Source: Ascaphus truei
Lineage: Eukaryota; Chordata; Amphibia; Anura; Ascaphidae
Reading direction: 5' to 3'
Length of the DNA stretch: 64,000 nt
Assembly: GCA_036426205.1 (NCBI GenBank)
Contig: CM071570.1
Span: 56,208,229 to 56,272,228 of the forward strand
This document shows positions 46,131 through 57,085 of the stretch, one piece after another; within the stretch, counting starts at the first letter, position 1, and every line of letters starts with the position of its first letter. The notes under the pieces are model-generated. The model was given only the letters and a program-made list of their open reading frames with translations, did no database searches and was not told the origin of the DNA. A program made the translations under genes and the position numbers.

Positions 46131-46400
46131 TAGTGTAGGACCTGCATTTTTGGTTATACCTTGACGTTTGGTATGCAGGCTTACGACGCTTTCGCCAAAG
46201 GGTTTAACTAAATAACCAAGTAATTATTATTGAAGTATTAAAACTTTATACTTATTACCATATATGTTTTGTCAATTGGATGTAGCATTGGGCACCCCTG
46301 TCTTTTGTTGTATACATTTGCCACGCCCAGTAGCACTCTTTTTTGACATAAATATATATTCATGATGTGGTGGGTGTAGAAGTTTGAGCTAGCTTGGGAA
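46131..46400. repeat. Interspersed repeat family A, copy 1
   Basis: Shares with 49485-49760 the blocks GCAGGCTTAnnACGCTTT, GCCAAAGGGTTTAACTAAAT, TGTATACATTTG and GATGTGGTGG in the same order, with many differences. Family unknown. Confidence 0.6.
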
Positions 46401-46900
46401 TGTGTGTTACCCATAGAAATGAACACATACAATCCACAAATCACACATGCTGGCTGGGGGAAAATACAATGATATTGGGAACACAAGGGCTGTACATTAT
46501 ATACAAGATTTAATATTATTTCCCCCCCCAATATCCACATAAAGGATCCCTCTCAGACATACCACCATTTTGAGGCTTTTTCCCCTAAAGGGTCCAAACC
46601 TGCAAAATGTATCCGCCATGCTAGCGCGTATAGGCGGATGAAAACACGCAGTCTTCGCGATATCTGAACGGACACATACCACACAGCATTTAGCCGCCAT
46701 GCAAGCATGCATAAGTGGCCAGAAACACATGGTTTAAGGGGTAGCTAGCCGGACTTCACCTTTATTATGTGAGGCCAACTACCCCTACCATCACACATGG
46801 GGATTTTTTTTTACGCTGATGAAGAAATAGAAGGATATGAGATAAGCTAATAGTCTAAAACAAATTCATACGAAGTCAATCACAATTATACCTTATACAA
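46401..46900. other. Possible MITE-like sequence 46510-46800
   Basis: Contains near-repeats TATCCGCCATGCTAGCGCGTA and TAGCCGCCATGCAAGCATGC (46609, 46691). Not assigned. Confidence 0.35.
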
Positions 46901-47246
46901 TACAGGCATACCCCGCATTAACGTACGCAATGGGTCCAGAGCATGTATGTAAAGCGAAAATGTACTTAAATTGAAGCACTACCTTTTTTCCACTGATCGA
47001 TGCATCGGTACAGGTAGGGAACCTATACTGCTGTTCAGGACATGCTGACAGGCGTATGCGCGAGCTGCCGTTTGCCTATTGGGCGAGGGGAATCAGCGCG
47101 TCACCACTATGGCGGTCTGTAGGGCAGAATAAGTGTCCGTACTCGCAAAGCGAGCGTACGGACACAGGGGTTTGGTGCTATTGAAAATATGTCCTTACTC
47201 GCGAGTGTACTTAAAGTGAGTGTCCTTAAACTGGGGTATGCCTGTA
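46901..47246. mobile_element. Tigger/pogo-like MITE with 14-bp perfect ends
   Basis: TACAGGCATACCCC (46901-46914) is exactly inverted at 47233-47246. TA is the expected target duplication, and CAGGCATACC is the start shared by Tigger-type elements. 344 bp, no transposase. Inner TACTCGCnAAGCGAGCGTACG palindrome at 47140-47160. Confidence 0.8.
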
Positions 47247-48764
47247 TAGACAAATTAGAATACAACGAAATGATAATACCATTTTGAGACAATGTAGGAT
47301 ACCTGGATTTAAAAATAAGAGAGAATACAATCCCTGCCCTGGAATGCCTGTAATGTAAATAATATGTGTGTAGACCTATATTGACAATAGACAGAAATAA
47401 AGGAAGGGCTTTGGTTAAGATTTATTAGAGTTTTCAGGAACACTGAATCATTTTCAAAGTTGCTTTAACATCAATTTAGAAAATAATGCAATGGTTTCAT
47501 TTTCTGTGCATTCCCTTCATTTGGCACGCTTTTGGATATGCAAACAAATGTAAATTAATCATCCATTCTGCTTTTAGATTTGAAATCAATCTAAATGTAA
47601 TTTTAATGACAGAAATGTAATTGACTTAAATCCTATAAACACGGCATTCACATACAGTAGCTTGCTGTCCAGCTCTACAGATGCACATGTAGAAGACGGC
47701 ACTCAAATAACCACATACAGTATAATTCCACCAAGATGCAATCATTTCGAAGACTACAGGGTGATAAGAATGAATGGGTTTAACTCCTCCTGCAGGCCCT
47801 TCTGGCTCGTAATGTTTTAATACAAATTACACTGAAATATTCAAATGACTAATCCCGAATATAACTGGCTGCATTTCAGCGGAATGCAGATAAATCACTT
47901 AATTGATTCCTACATTAATCAAATTAGTTCACTGATATGACTTGAAACATACTATTCATCTTGGCTCACAAGTAGTAAAATAAATAGATTGAAAAAAAAA
48001 GTACAGTATTTTCATTTCAAATGTCTTGATACACCCCATTTAGGTTTTTATCTCGTTATTTAGAATGAACATTGTGCATAACAATAGTCATTGTATTGGA
48101 ATCTGCTCTTTTATCATTGTCTTGTGCTGCAGTTCAGCTGCCAAACTGAACGTTAGTGTGCTGTAGGCTTCCAAAACTGAGAAAAACGCAACTATTGTGC
48201 AGAATCTTTTTCCATCTTACAGTGACTACTTCCAGTTCAGTGAATCCTTGTGTTATAAGAGTTCCAATTGGCTTTTAGTAACATTTAGAGGCAATTAACA
48301 TTGACTTCATATTGACCTTTTCTAATATGTGCTTCAACTGACTCATTGGGATATAGTCTGTAAGCTCCAAAACTACCGACCCGCAAGGTCTGCACGGAAA
48401 GCCCCAATCACGTTAATGGGGTTTTCTGTGTGGATTGGCGCTTTCGGAGCTTATAGAATATGCACCAATGACTTTATGACATAATTTGTAAATAAATCCA
48501 ACACTGAAATAAATATGCAATCTATTTACTGCAAAACATATGCTCTGAATATAAAGTGCCATTACATTTCTTGTTACTATATGAACTACTCAACCGCTTG
48601 TCTTATTGTTTACAAGTCACCAAAATCACTTTTTTTGCCATTATCTGCAGATTGTGATTGTTCATTGTAACATTATGTCTGCACATATACCATATGGCAT
48701 GCTCTTTTTAAGCAAATTGTATAAAGAGAACATTTTGGTTCACCTTGAAATGCGCTTAAAGTTT
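47247..48764. other. AT-rich DNA with possible conserved segment and small MITE
   Basis: 47490-47960 is rich in TAAT cores without repeats and could be conserved non-coding sequence. 48356-48470 has inverted blocks TAAGCTCCAAAAC / TTTCGGAGCTTATAG flanking CCCCAATC/ATGGGGTTTTC, a small fold-back MITE. Confidence 0.35.
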
Positions 48765-49055
48765 TTTATTCTATTCTGAGAAGAAATTCTGAAAACATGT
48801 CTACTCTTTTTATTTTCAAAGGACAGTAAATACAAATACCACGTGTGGTGCATTTGCACGTATCAGACAGGTCGGCAACCCGTTTTTTTTTCGCTTGGCA
48901 AACAGTGCTTCTAGTGCAGCTCAGGATTCTGGGTAATGACATGGAAATGAGTCTGTTCTTCACTCTTTACTTCTCATCCCTTTTAACATGGACCCCTATA
49001 AGCGTATGCCTGCTGTATTACACATCTTTTCAGCACAGCCTGGGTTAAAGACGTG
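48765..49055 (-). repeat. Diverged relic of the ribozyme satellite unit
   Basis: On minus: ACCCAGGCTGTGCTGAAAAG, GGTCCATGTTAAAAGGGATG, CTCATTTCCATGTCATTACC, CAGAATCCTGAGCTGCA, then CCGACCTGTCTGATACGTGC. Order matches 55938-56165 and the 40.9-41.15 kb unit. The octamer is mutated (ATTTCCAT). No hammerhead core remains. Confidence 0.7.
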
Positions 49056-49484
49056 CATAGCCAATAAACCTACTTGCAGACAGATGTCCCGACCTTTTGA
49101 GTCTCATTAATGCGAGGTTGGTTGCTGGCTATGCAGTGCGAAGCTGGTACATGGATATAACCAGACTTTGGTTTCTGTCTCTGTCTTTGTTTCTGGTTAC
49201 CCCTTTCTCCTGTCTTATTTGTCTCTTTATTATTAGTTATCCTCATCTGCTTTATCCCTCTCTCCCCCAAGTTTACTTTAAAAATCTGAAAAAAAAAAAA
49301 ATCCCTCCCTCTTGCATCCTTCGCCAATATGAAATGGTGGCAGGGGAAGGAAGGGGAGTGTTTATATTGAGGGGGAAATACAATATCTGAACTAGGCAAG
49401 AACCGAAAATGAGGTTTTGTTTCGGGTTTCAATTGAGTTGTGGTCATTCTCCCTCCACAGCAGAGGTAAATGAGAATTTTCACA
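49056..49484. other. No feature recognised
   Basis: The 198-codon minus frame 49070-49666 enters repeat family A and has no recognisable domain. Confidence 0.4.
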
Positions 49485-49760
49485 GGTAGTGTTAGGTCCT
49501 GCATACTGGTCATGCCATGAAGTGGCTGCAGGCTTATAACGCTTTGGCCAAAGGGTTTAACTAAATTACCCTTATTAATGAGAATACTAACATTGAAGTA
49601 TTTAACTATGTATTTTCTGGCACATTGCATGTAGCAATCGGTATTTTTGTCTTTTTGTGTATACATTTGGCCACACTCAATAACACTCCTTTTGACACAA
49701 ATACATATATGATGTGGTGGATTCTGGGGCTAGACCTTGCTGGGATTGTGTGTTCCGGCA
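49485..49760. repeat. Interspersed repeat family A, copy 2
   Basis: See 46131-46400: same order of shared blocks, same orientation. Confidence 0.6.
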
Positions 49761-51255
49761 CAAAGATCCAGACTACCAATCTAGATTAATCTGACACGGG
49801 TATTTATGTTTGGGACTTTATGAATCGCCCAATGTTCAGGGTTTCAAATCCGGGAGGTCCAGAACCAACAATCTCTATTAATTGTCCTATGTTATTTCCT
49901 AGTTTCCTAAATCTTTGCTCTTACTACATTCTTTTCATTAACATGCATTGCTTTATTTTACAGAAAGATTGTACATGTTTTGTTTAATTGCTCCCATACA
50001 TACATCCTTTATATCCTAAATCTATATGATTACCAAAAAATAATAATAGCAATAGTGTATTTTCAACATTTCTTTAACACACATAAATCGAAGGACAGTT
50101 GAAAAAACGATGACTGTAGAATCAGTGATGCTTATAAAACAGTCTTCTCATTCATTTAGCTGTAGTGTATTTCTGTTGGGAAACCATTAACTGAGCCTGG
50201 CACACTATTAGACTTTACTGATACATCCCAAGATATGAGTCAAAGACTAATGTAATGAAAAAAGCAATGCTAGTGAACCAATTGGCCTGATATTATCTGG
50301 AGCACTGAAACCAGAACTTCATTGGCTTTTTATGCACAATATTTAATTTCAAACTTATACCATTATAACTTTAAAATTAAACTAAAATATGTAGAAGTCT
50401 GGATATTAATTATTTACGGTTTGTGTTTAACCATAAAAGCGATGTTGTATGAACTAGCCAGATTACTGTGAGAGTATAAGTCCAGGTATGGAATTTTTTT
50501 TTAAGGCATAAAAGGGTAGAGAAAAGAAAATATTTAAGCCTAAGGAATTAAAATAACATTTCTCTTGCCAGAAAATTAAGCCAGGACAGATCTTTTTGTA
50601 GCTTGGTAATGAATGACTGTATTCCACCTCATGTTTTACTTAATGATATGTTTAGTACATGTAACAGTGTGCAGAAATCAATTGCAACATAAATAACTCA
50701 TTTTTTATGTTTAAGACCGTGGTGCCACAGTTCAGTTGGCTCCTCATTGGATCTGTTTTGGAAAGGCTGCAGCAAACTGAATATCTGGTACTGCATTATC
50801 ATTGCCAGGAATTATAATGGGACTGCCATTGCATAAAAGGTTTATTTTCCATTAAAGATGTAAACAGCATTGTAGGGGTTGTTGAATTAAATTGTGTAAT
50901 TGGCAAAGGTTCTCTTGTTACATACTGTATCAGTTTTGTTAACAATAAGCCACATTTACTATGGAGTACTTAAAGTATTTTTGGGGAGCTAGCATTTGTT
51001 ACTGCATGCTCGTTGTTTAATGTAAAATTAGAATTGTTCCATATACTAAGTATTTTGTATGAACACAGGTTACTTGTACCTTATAGCTAATACTCCCCTG
51101 ACTTTTTGTGCCCTCCTGCCTTTTCAGTATTCTAGAGAAGCACTCATTGCAGTAACATACAGTAGGCCTGAATCGCTGTTATTACTTCACCTGTTTTATC
51201 TTTTGTGAAATTGAGCCTTTAGCCAGAGTTATCGGAGTTTCTAGCTCCAGCAATC
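49761..51255. other. AT-rich DNA, possible conserved segment 50570-50870
   Basis: No repeats seen. 50570-50870 is of balanced composition with no coding potential. Confidence 0.35.
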
Positions 51256-51557
51256 GGTTTACTGTGAGACTCCTCGAGCTTATTTCTTTCATGTAATTTG
51301 ATTCCTACCTGCCTTTAGAGATTGCTTTCTGCTGTATTAGGAGGAGGGAAGACCACTGCTCTCACAGCTGACAAATAACTGCGTTAAACAATTACACTCT
51401 ATTGGGCAATGCAACTCCTTCACAGATGCCACTTTAGATTTTAAACGCAAATACTTTTAGATTGGGGCAGTTACTGACATTATATTGATCATGTTACAAT
51501 CATAAAATAGTTTTTTCCCACACTGTTAATTGCTAGCTACACGTGTACATATATATA
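51256..51557 (+). repeat. Direct duplication, left copy
   Basis: From GGTTTACTGTGAGACTCC to GCTAGCTACACGTGTACATA, repeated at 52043-52337. The sequence itself looks unique rather than repetitive. Confidence 0.95.
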
Positions 51558-52042
51558 TATATATATAGATATATCATATATATATGAACAACAAGAAAAA
51601 GCGCCCGATCCTAGTGGCAGCATGAAAAAATACAATTTAATAAAATGATAAAAACAACAAATGCGAACCCAAACACAGGATAAATAAAAGCATATAATGA
51701 GTATACTCATTCGCCAACCGCCCACGATGTGCCTTGGATGGCGCCCTCCTCTCTGTCTAGGTTTTCTCAGCTCTTCTGAACCGACACCCAGCAGGGGATA
51801 CAGGAACAGCTCACCACAATGTGACCCGAAGTCCTCCAAATGTTAGTGTATTCCGATGTGAGGTCTGCGTCCGTGACCCCGCGATGCAGGGGCTGATCAA
51901 GAAGTCTCTCTGCACTCCCCAAAGACAGTCCGTAATGAGGTGGGCAGTGAGGATAGAGTAGAATTGGTATCACAGTGTGACAGCAGCTGAAAAACGCTCT
52001 TCCCTACGCGTTTCTTCACATAAAGTGATTTCATCCGGGGAA
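51558..52042 (-). mobile_element. Insert between duplicated flanks, Penelope/fold-back-type terminal sequence
   Basis: Begins after a TA tract with AACAACAAGAAAAAGCGCCC and ends ATTTCATCCGGGGAA. On minus the right end reads CCGGATGAAATCACTTTATG, then TGAAGAAACGCGTAGGG: a hairpin followed by GAAACGCGTAGGG, the degenerate hammerhead-like motif common in amphibian repeats. No coding region. Confidence 0.5.
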
Positions 52043-52331
52043 GGTTTACTGTGAGACTCCTCGAGCTTATTTCTTTCATGTAATTTGATTCCTACCTGCC
52101 TTTAGAGATTGCTTTTGCTGTATTAGGAGGGGAAGACCCACTGCTCTCACAGCTGACAATAACTGCGTTAACAATTAAACTCTATTGGCAATGCAGCTCC
52201 TTCACGAGGCCACTTTAGATTTAAACGCAATACTTTAGATTGGGGCAGTTACTGACATTATATTGATCATGTTACAATCATAAAATAGTTTTTTCCCACA
52301 CTGTTAATTGCTAGCTACACTTGTACATATA

Positions 52332-52337
<6 letters not shown>
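52043..52337 (+). repeat. Direct duplication, right copy
   Basis: Differs from the left copy mainly by single-base losses in short homopolymers (for example CTTTTGCTG for CTTTCTGCTG, GACAATAACT for GACAAATAACT, GATTTAAACGCAATAC for GATTTTAAACGCAAATAC). That pattern suggests uncorrected long-read sequence. Confidence 0.95.
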
Positions 52338-52372
<35 letters not shown>

Positions 52373-52398
52373 TATTATAATATATATATATATATATT

Positions 52399-53157
52399 GA
52401 AACCCAGGTGTCCCACCAGAGAGTCAAAAACAGCACTCATATAAAATTGCAAAATTGTATTTGAAAAAAGCAGGCACATATAAATCCAACGTTTCGGTCC
52501 TGTATAGGACCTTCCTCAGGGGGCGTGCTGGAGACACACTGCCCAAGGAAACATATTATACACCCTCACCCACCTGTGTCCTAATCAAGAACCAGCTGAC
52601 TGTAATTTAAAACGGGAGTACTGTAGGCGCATGGGAGCCCTGTCCTCACTGTGCACAGCTCAGCCTCACCACTCCTCTGTTTACACTTAGCTATCAATGC
52701 CAAGACACACCGCACTTTTTTATGTGCGCCTGCTGGGTGAGGCCAGTGACACACAGTCATTCTAGGCATCCCCGTTGCCATGGCGACGCACTAAAGCGTC
52801 TTTAACCATGGGAGTGGGCAGAACCAGACTGCAATAGGGAGCAGGGGCACTGAGCCGTTTGAATATGATGACGTCACATCACCAGCAGCAACAGGTCCTG
52901 TAACCAAAATGAAAGTGCAGTGTGTCTGCGCCTACAGTACTCCCGTTTTTAATTACAGTCAGCCGGTTCTTGATTATGCACACAGGTTTGTGATGGGTAT
53001 ATATGTTTTCCTTGGGCAGTGTTCTCCAGCACGCCCCTGAGGAAGGTCCTATACAGGACCGAAACGTTGGATTTATATGTGCCTGCTTTTTTTCAAATAC
53101 ACTTTTGCAATATACCTTGAGTGCTGTTTTTTGTCTCCTTGGTGGGATACCTGGTTT
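52399..53157. mobile_element. Large inverted-repeat element (inverted Penelope-type termini)
   Basis: The left arm (52399-52632) and right arm (about 52927-53157) are inverses for some 230 bp with moderate divergence. Both contain a hairpin GGTCCT-ATAC-AGGACC directly followed by GAAACGTTGG and preceded by CCTGAGGA (53035-53070 on plus, 52530-52485 on minus). The unpaired middle (52633-52926) has no coding frame. Inverted terminal sequences beside a Penelope ORF remnant (53336) suggest one composite insertion. Confidence 0.75.
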
Positions 53158-53239
53158 CCTGTTATTTTTGTTGAACAAGCACCTATTTCTTTGGAGCCTT
53201 TGAAGTGCCTGCTGTTATCTTTATCTTTATATATATATA

Positions 53240-53330
53240 TATATGCAAATACAACTGTATGCTCATCTGCATGTCTTAGGCAGGTCTGCAACCCCACCTT
53301 TCCCCATCATCACCCAGCATATATATATAT
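53240..53330. repeat. Fragment of the satellite unit
   Basis: ATGCTCATCTGCATGTCTTA followed by GGCAGGTCTGCAACCCC, the two ends of the promoter repeat brought together by an internal deletion, flanked by TA tracts. Confidence 0.6.
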
Positions 53331-53335
53331 ATATC

Positions 53336-53880
53336 CTTGAATACAGACAGAAAGTAACAAGCAACAGGGTACCTTTGTTGGACACATATAACCCACACCT
53401 AGAAGCCCTACGCAAGATTGCCAGCGAACTACAACCCATTCTCCAGAAAGTTACAAGATTGTTACAGGTCTTCCCTGAAACACCCTTATTATCATACAGA
53501 CAACCTCATAATCTCAAGAAAATGATGGTGAGGAGTAAAGTATTCAACAGTACAACTAAATGCGGGACAAGACCATGCCAGGACGCAAGGTGCAAAATCT
53601 GTGCAATGCTCCACACAGCAGGCACAATACAAATACCACACAGGAATCTGGAGTACAAAATCAGAGGAAGGTTCACCTGTTCCTCCAGCAGTGTCGTGTA
53701 CCTCATCATGTGCATGAACGATCTGAAGGTGGCCATACTCAAAGGTTATCTTAGAACACCGAAAGAGAGACGGTTGCATGAATACAAATTTATGCAACTG
53801 TTCGGGACACTTACTGTAGCGGTGGCCTAAACCAAGACCACAGCTTCATGAGTCACTACTGACACAAGAAAACTCTCTTC
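53336..53880 (+). pseudogene. Penelope-like element, RT C-terminal/linker and broken GIY-YIG region
   Basis: The frame to 53830 includes RVPLLDTYNPHLEAL, FPETPLLSYRQPHNLKKMM, a cysteine cluster GTRPCQDARCKIC and RGRFTCSSSSVVYLIMC. This order matches the region between reverse transcriptase and GIY-YIG endonuclease of Penelope-like elements. After MCM a frameshift occurs; in other frames EGGHTQRLS and SGGLNQDHSFMSHY recover the rest of the endonuclease end. The reverse-transcriptase core is absent, so this is a 5'-truncated dead copy. Penelope enzymes transpose by a telomerase-like reverse transcriptase with its own endonuclease. Confidence 0.82.
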
Positions 53881-54420
53881 CCATGAGTGATAAAGGCCAT
53901 GTCTATACATACTGCATTATATGAATATACACACAGCTGTCTCTTACACATACAAATACTCTATGTAATTCCATTCCTATATACCAATAGGGACCACATT
54001 GTATCTACACACACTTTTAGTAATACAACACCCTCTTACATTTCCACACCTACCCATACCGTTGGTATACACTCCCACTCCACACACACCTTTTGTAAAG
54101 CACTGTGGGCACTTTTTAATTTTATATTTACATACATACCCACACATACACACACACTCTTACATCACTAACATTCAGGGACTATTTAACACCTCAAGTC
54201 ATAAATTGCATCCAGCACAGGGGGGGAGGGATAGGTTTCAGTCACAGATAACATTCCAAGATATACTGTTTTTAAGTTAAACCTTTCTTGCTTCATTCAT
54301 TGTAACATCGCCGGAAGAAGAGATCAGTGTATCTCGAAAGCTCGCACAAATTAAAGCATTTCGTTAGCCACAGAACGGTATCGTCTATTCATTTTTTATT
54401 ATTAAGCTTGGCTAACACGG
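53881..54420 (+). mobile_element. Penelope-like element 3' UTR and terminal motif
   Basis: AC-rich 3' UTR, then 54309-54405: CGCCGGAAGAAGAGATCAG, hairpin GAGAT/ATCTC, CGAAAGCTCGCACAAATTAA and TTTCGTTAGCC. The GAAGAAG...CTCGAAAGCT...AATAAA-like arrangement is the recurrent 3' end of vertebrate Penelope copies. It ends by a CTAT microsatellite. Confidence 0.75.
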
Positions 54421-54458
54421 TACAGATACCTCTACATCTATCTATCTATCTATCTATC

Positions 54459-54486
<28 letters not shown>
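54421..54486. repeat. (CTAT)n(CA)n compound microsatellite
   Basis: CTAT units at 54437-54458, CA at 54459-54485. Confidence 0.95.
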
Positions 54487-54489
<3 letters not shown>

Positions 54490-54673
54490 AAATAAAAAAA
54501 CATAAGGTGCCACTTGCGCTAGACTCCTGGAAGGTCACAGGTTAAACTCCAACAACGTTGCTGCAAACACCAGTCCTGGTATGCTGTGTTTGGGTTGTAC
54601 AGGCGCTCCATTCGCCAATCCTCAGACTCTGAAACAGAAAGACAAGAAAGACAGCGCACCCAGGGTAATTGAT

Positions 54674-54791
54674 TCAATAGATACTTTAAAAGCAAAAAGT
54701 AACAGAAACTTACACAGGTATATGACAGTTGAAACTGTTATTTACCTAAGTGTAAGTTTCTGTCACTTCTTGCTTTTAAAGTATCTATTGA
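54674..54791. repeat. 42-bp-arm hairpin
   Basis: 54674-54715 (TCAATAGATACTTTAAAAGC onward) and 54750-54791 are inverses with about two mismatches; 34-nt loop. Confidence 0.9.
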
Positions 54792-55116
54792 AACACACAG
54801 ACATACATGCATATATACACACGCATACATACACACTACACTTAGTTGAGCTGTGTCTGTGGAACCAGAACTAAACAGCATGGAGAATGTATGAGTTGCC
54901 TGGAGGTTGTTGTTGAAGTTGAATAAGCACTCGGTACAAAAACAAACCATTGAAAGAGAACAAAGGAGAGTACAGAAGCAGTAGTCCAACAGGCAGTGAG
55001 ATGAGGAATGATAAGAGAAGTAATGTAATAAGAATGGGTTAATTAGATTACCTTTCCGTAAAGCCACCGGGATTGCAAGCAATACTATATAATGTAAGCA
55101 ACATTTGCTTTTCTAC
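54792..55116. other. No feature recognised
   Basis: A short CA/TA-rich start, then nothing supportable. Confidence 0.45.
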
Positions 55117-55210
55117 ACGACAGAAAGGGATGTTTTTTGTCAGTATTATAAAATAGTTTTTTTACGACAGAAAGGGATGTTTTTTGTCAGTATTATAAAA
55201 TAGTTTTTTT
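55117..55210. repeat. Exact 47-bp tandem duplication
   Basis: ACGACAGAAAGGGATGTTTT...AAAATAGTTTTTTT occurs at 55117-55163 and 55164-55210 without differences, implying a very recent event or an assembly artefact. Confidence 0.95.
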
Positions 55211-55937
55211 GTGGAGGGAGGACAGGCAGGTGAGAGTTCCTATTATCAAACGGAGCATGAGGGTAAGTATTCCTTCGACTGCTAAGATCGCTTTCAGCCC
55301 TCCCAGGGAGTTGTGAACATGAGCTCTCCTGCAAACAGGCAAAATAACTTGTGATCAACTGGGCGTCACAAGAAAATCAAAGGGTTAACCGGAAAATTCC
55401 TTTAAATACCACCACTTTTTAGCTTTTTTTTCTCTATAGTATCAAATCTCATTTATCCAAATTACTGACATGTTATTTTTTTTTATTGTCCAAAAAACTG
55501 TTTTCTAGAGATGTGTACTAACAGAAAAATTACTTTATAAGCAGACAATATCACTGCTGTGAAACCTCACAACCCAGTCTTAAAAGCCGTATCTAGTTGG
55601 CCTTTCTCGCCATCCCTCCTTGAATAATCTATTGCTTAAATCAGTTTACCTGTGAAGGTTAAATGATTTATACCACTGTAGCAACTCCAGCAGTTTTATG
55701 GATCAACCATGCTAGAAGGAAAATTGAGCTTGTTGACTTGACAGCCATGATTTTGATTTTCTCTAATAGACAGCTCTACCTTAATTAACTTTGAAATAGG
55801 AGCAGATAAATAGTTTTAGTAATATTGATTACAGATCACTAAATTGTACGACATTATCCAATGCTGTTCAGCATTAATCTTGTTTAAGAAATTCTGTGTC
55901 ATATTTCGTAACTGGCTATATACAGTATAATCTTCTT
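55211..55937. other. Possible conserved non-coding segment 55640-55910
   Basis: 55640-55910 lacks repeats and is dense in developmental-factor-like cores (CCTTAATTAACTTTG, GCATTAATC). No coding potential. Impression only. Confidence 0.25.
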
Positions 55938-56165
55938 CAACCCAGGCTGTGCTGAAAATCTGTGTAATACGGCAGACATGAGCTTATAGGGTTCCATGTT
56001 AAAATGGATATGAAGTAAAGAGAGACTCACTGTGAGTGCTCATTTGCATGTCATTACCTAGAATTCCTGGCTGCAGTGGAAGCACGGTTTGCTAAATGAT
56101 AATGGGGAAAGACAGGGTTGACCTGTCTGAGACATGCAAATGCACCACAAGTGATATTACTATTT
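55938..56165 (+). repeat. Diverged satellite unit with intact octamer
   Basis: AACCCAGGCTGTGCTGAAAA, GGTTCCATGTTAAAATGGAT, octamer ATTTGCAT at 56042-56049, CTAGAATTCCTGGCTGCAG, and GACCTGTCTGAGACATGC. Same order as 40.92-41.15 kb. The PSE and the hammerhead are not recognisable. Confidence 0.75.
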
Positions 56166-56306
56166 ACTATATTTCTTAACCAATGCTTAAAAATAAGAGA
56201 TACACAGGCACTTTGCTTGTATATCAAAATACTTGCGGGTGCTGAGCTCACAGGGTGGTCTCCCAAATATCCAGATGAGGAGTAACACGCCAAAGTCATT
56301 GATCAT

Positions 56307-56420
56307 CGGTATAAAATGTATTTAAACTCCAATGTTTCAGTCCAACACAGTGGACCTTCTCATGGAGAAAGGTTCACTGCGTTGAACTGAAACGTTGGAG
56401 TTTAAATCCATTTTATACCG
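56307..56420. repeat. ~50-bp-arm fold-back with GAAACGTTGG motif
   Basis: GGTATAAAATGTATTTAAAC at the left is inverse to GTTTAAATCCATTTTATACC at the right. Each arm carries AAGGTTCACT...AACTGAAACGTTGGAG or its inverse. Confidence 0.85.
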
Positions 56421-56627
56421 CTAATAAAGTCCTAAACTCACACTAAGGGCCAAATACCCCCTTCACCCACCCCCGCTACCCACAATAAAGCAGGCACGGT
56501 GGGTTAACCCCTTCATTGCCTTAGCGGCTATCAGCTATGGTAATGAAGCAGCATTTCTGTATTTCTGTATTTTATATATATATACTGCATTACAATTCAT
56601 AAATTTATGCCATCTGGCGGACACGCG
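56421..56627. other. No clear feature
   Basis: Short TA tract near 56575. Nothing else. Confidence 0.45.
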
Positions 56628-56755
56628 AAGCATTGCAGCCTATTAAATCCTGAACCATTATCAATTAACACATCAACCGCGCGTCAGCCGGGCATGACCC
56701 CTGACTGGGAACGCGGCATGCTCCGGGTGAACAGCGTTGCATTCCAGGAACAAGA
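56628..56755 (-). repeat. Interspersed repeat family B, copy 1
   Basis: On minus: GGTCATGCCCGGCTGACGCG, TGATAATGGTTCAGGATTTA, ATAGGCTGCAATGC. It matches 63858-64000 on plus. Confidence 0.7.
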
Positions 56756-56944
56756 CAGGGACAAACCGGTGATTTGTTAGAATAAAGTCTGCCGCAACAG
56801 TAACTATCATTGGTTGAGTGCAACTGATGTTATTATTATATATCTGTGATATTATGTTCTGCACATTAGCTACCAGCTGATCCTGGAGAGTATATTAACC
56901 CATTCCTGTATTCACGTATTTTCATTTTTCATTTCTATCAAAAT

Positions 56945-57016
56945 ATATATGTATATATATATATACATACATACATACATACTTACATACTTACATACAT
57001 ACATACATACATACAC
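56945..57016. repeat. (TA)n and (CATA)n microsatellite
   Basis: TATATA, then ACATACATACAT with two ACTT variants. Confidence 0.95.
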
Positions 57017-57085
57017 GAGAGAACGGTCACTGGCACTCCAATTGCAATAGGTATAGGCATGGTGCTAAGCCCATAAGGATGAATA

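Noticed and set aside
46815..46835. CTGATGAAGAAATAG as hammerhead core
   Set aside because: No stem II and no GAAAC partner follows.
49070..49666. 198-codon minus frame
   Set aside because: Overlaps interspersed repeat family A; no recognisable domain.
54437..54485. Regularly repeated short units considered as CRISPR-like
   Set aside because: Simple microsatellite in a vertebrate-type genome; no spacers.
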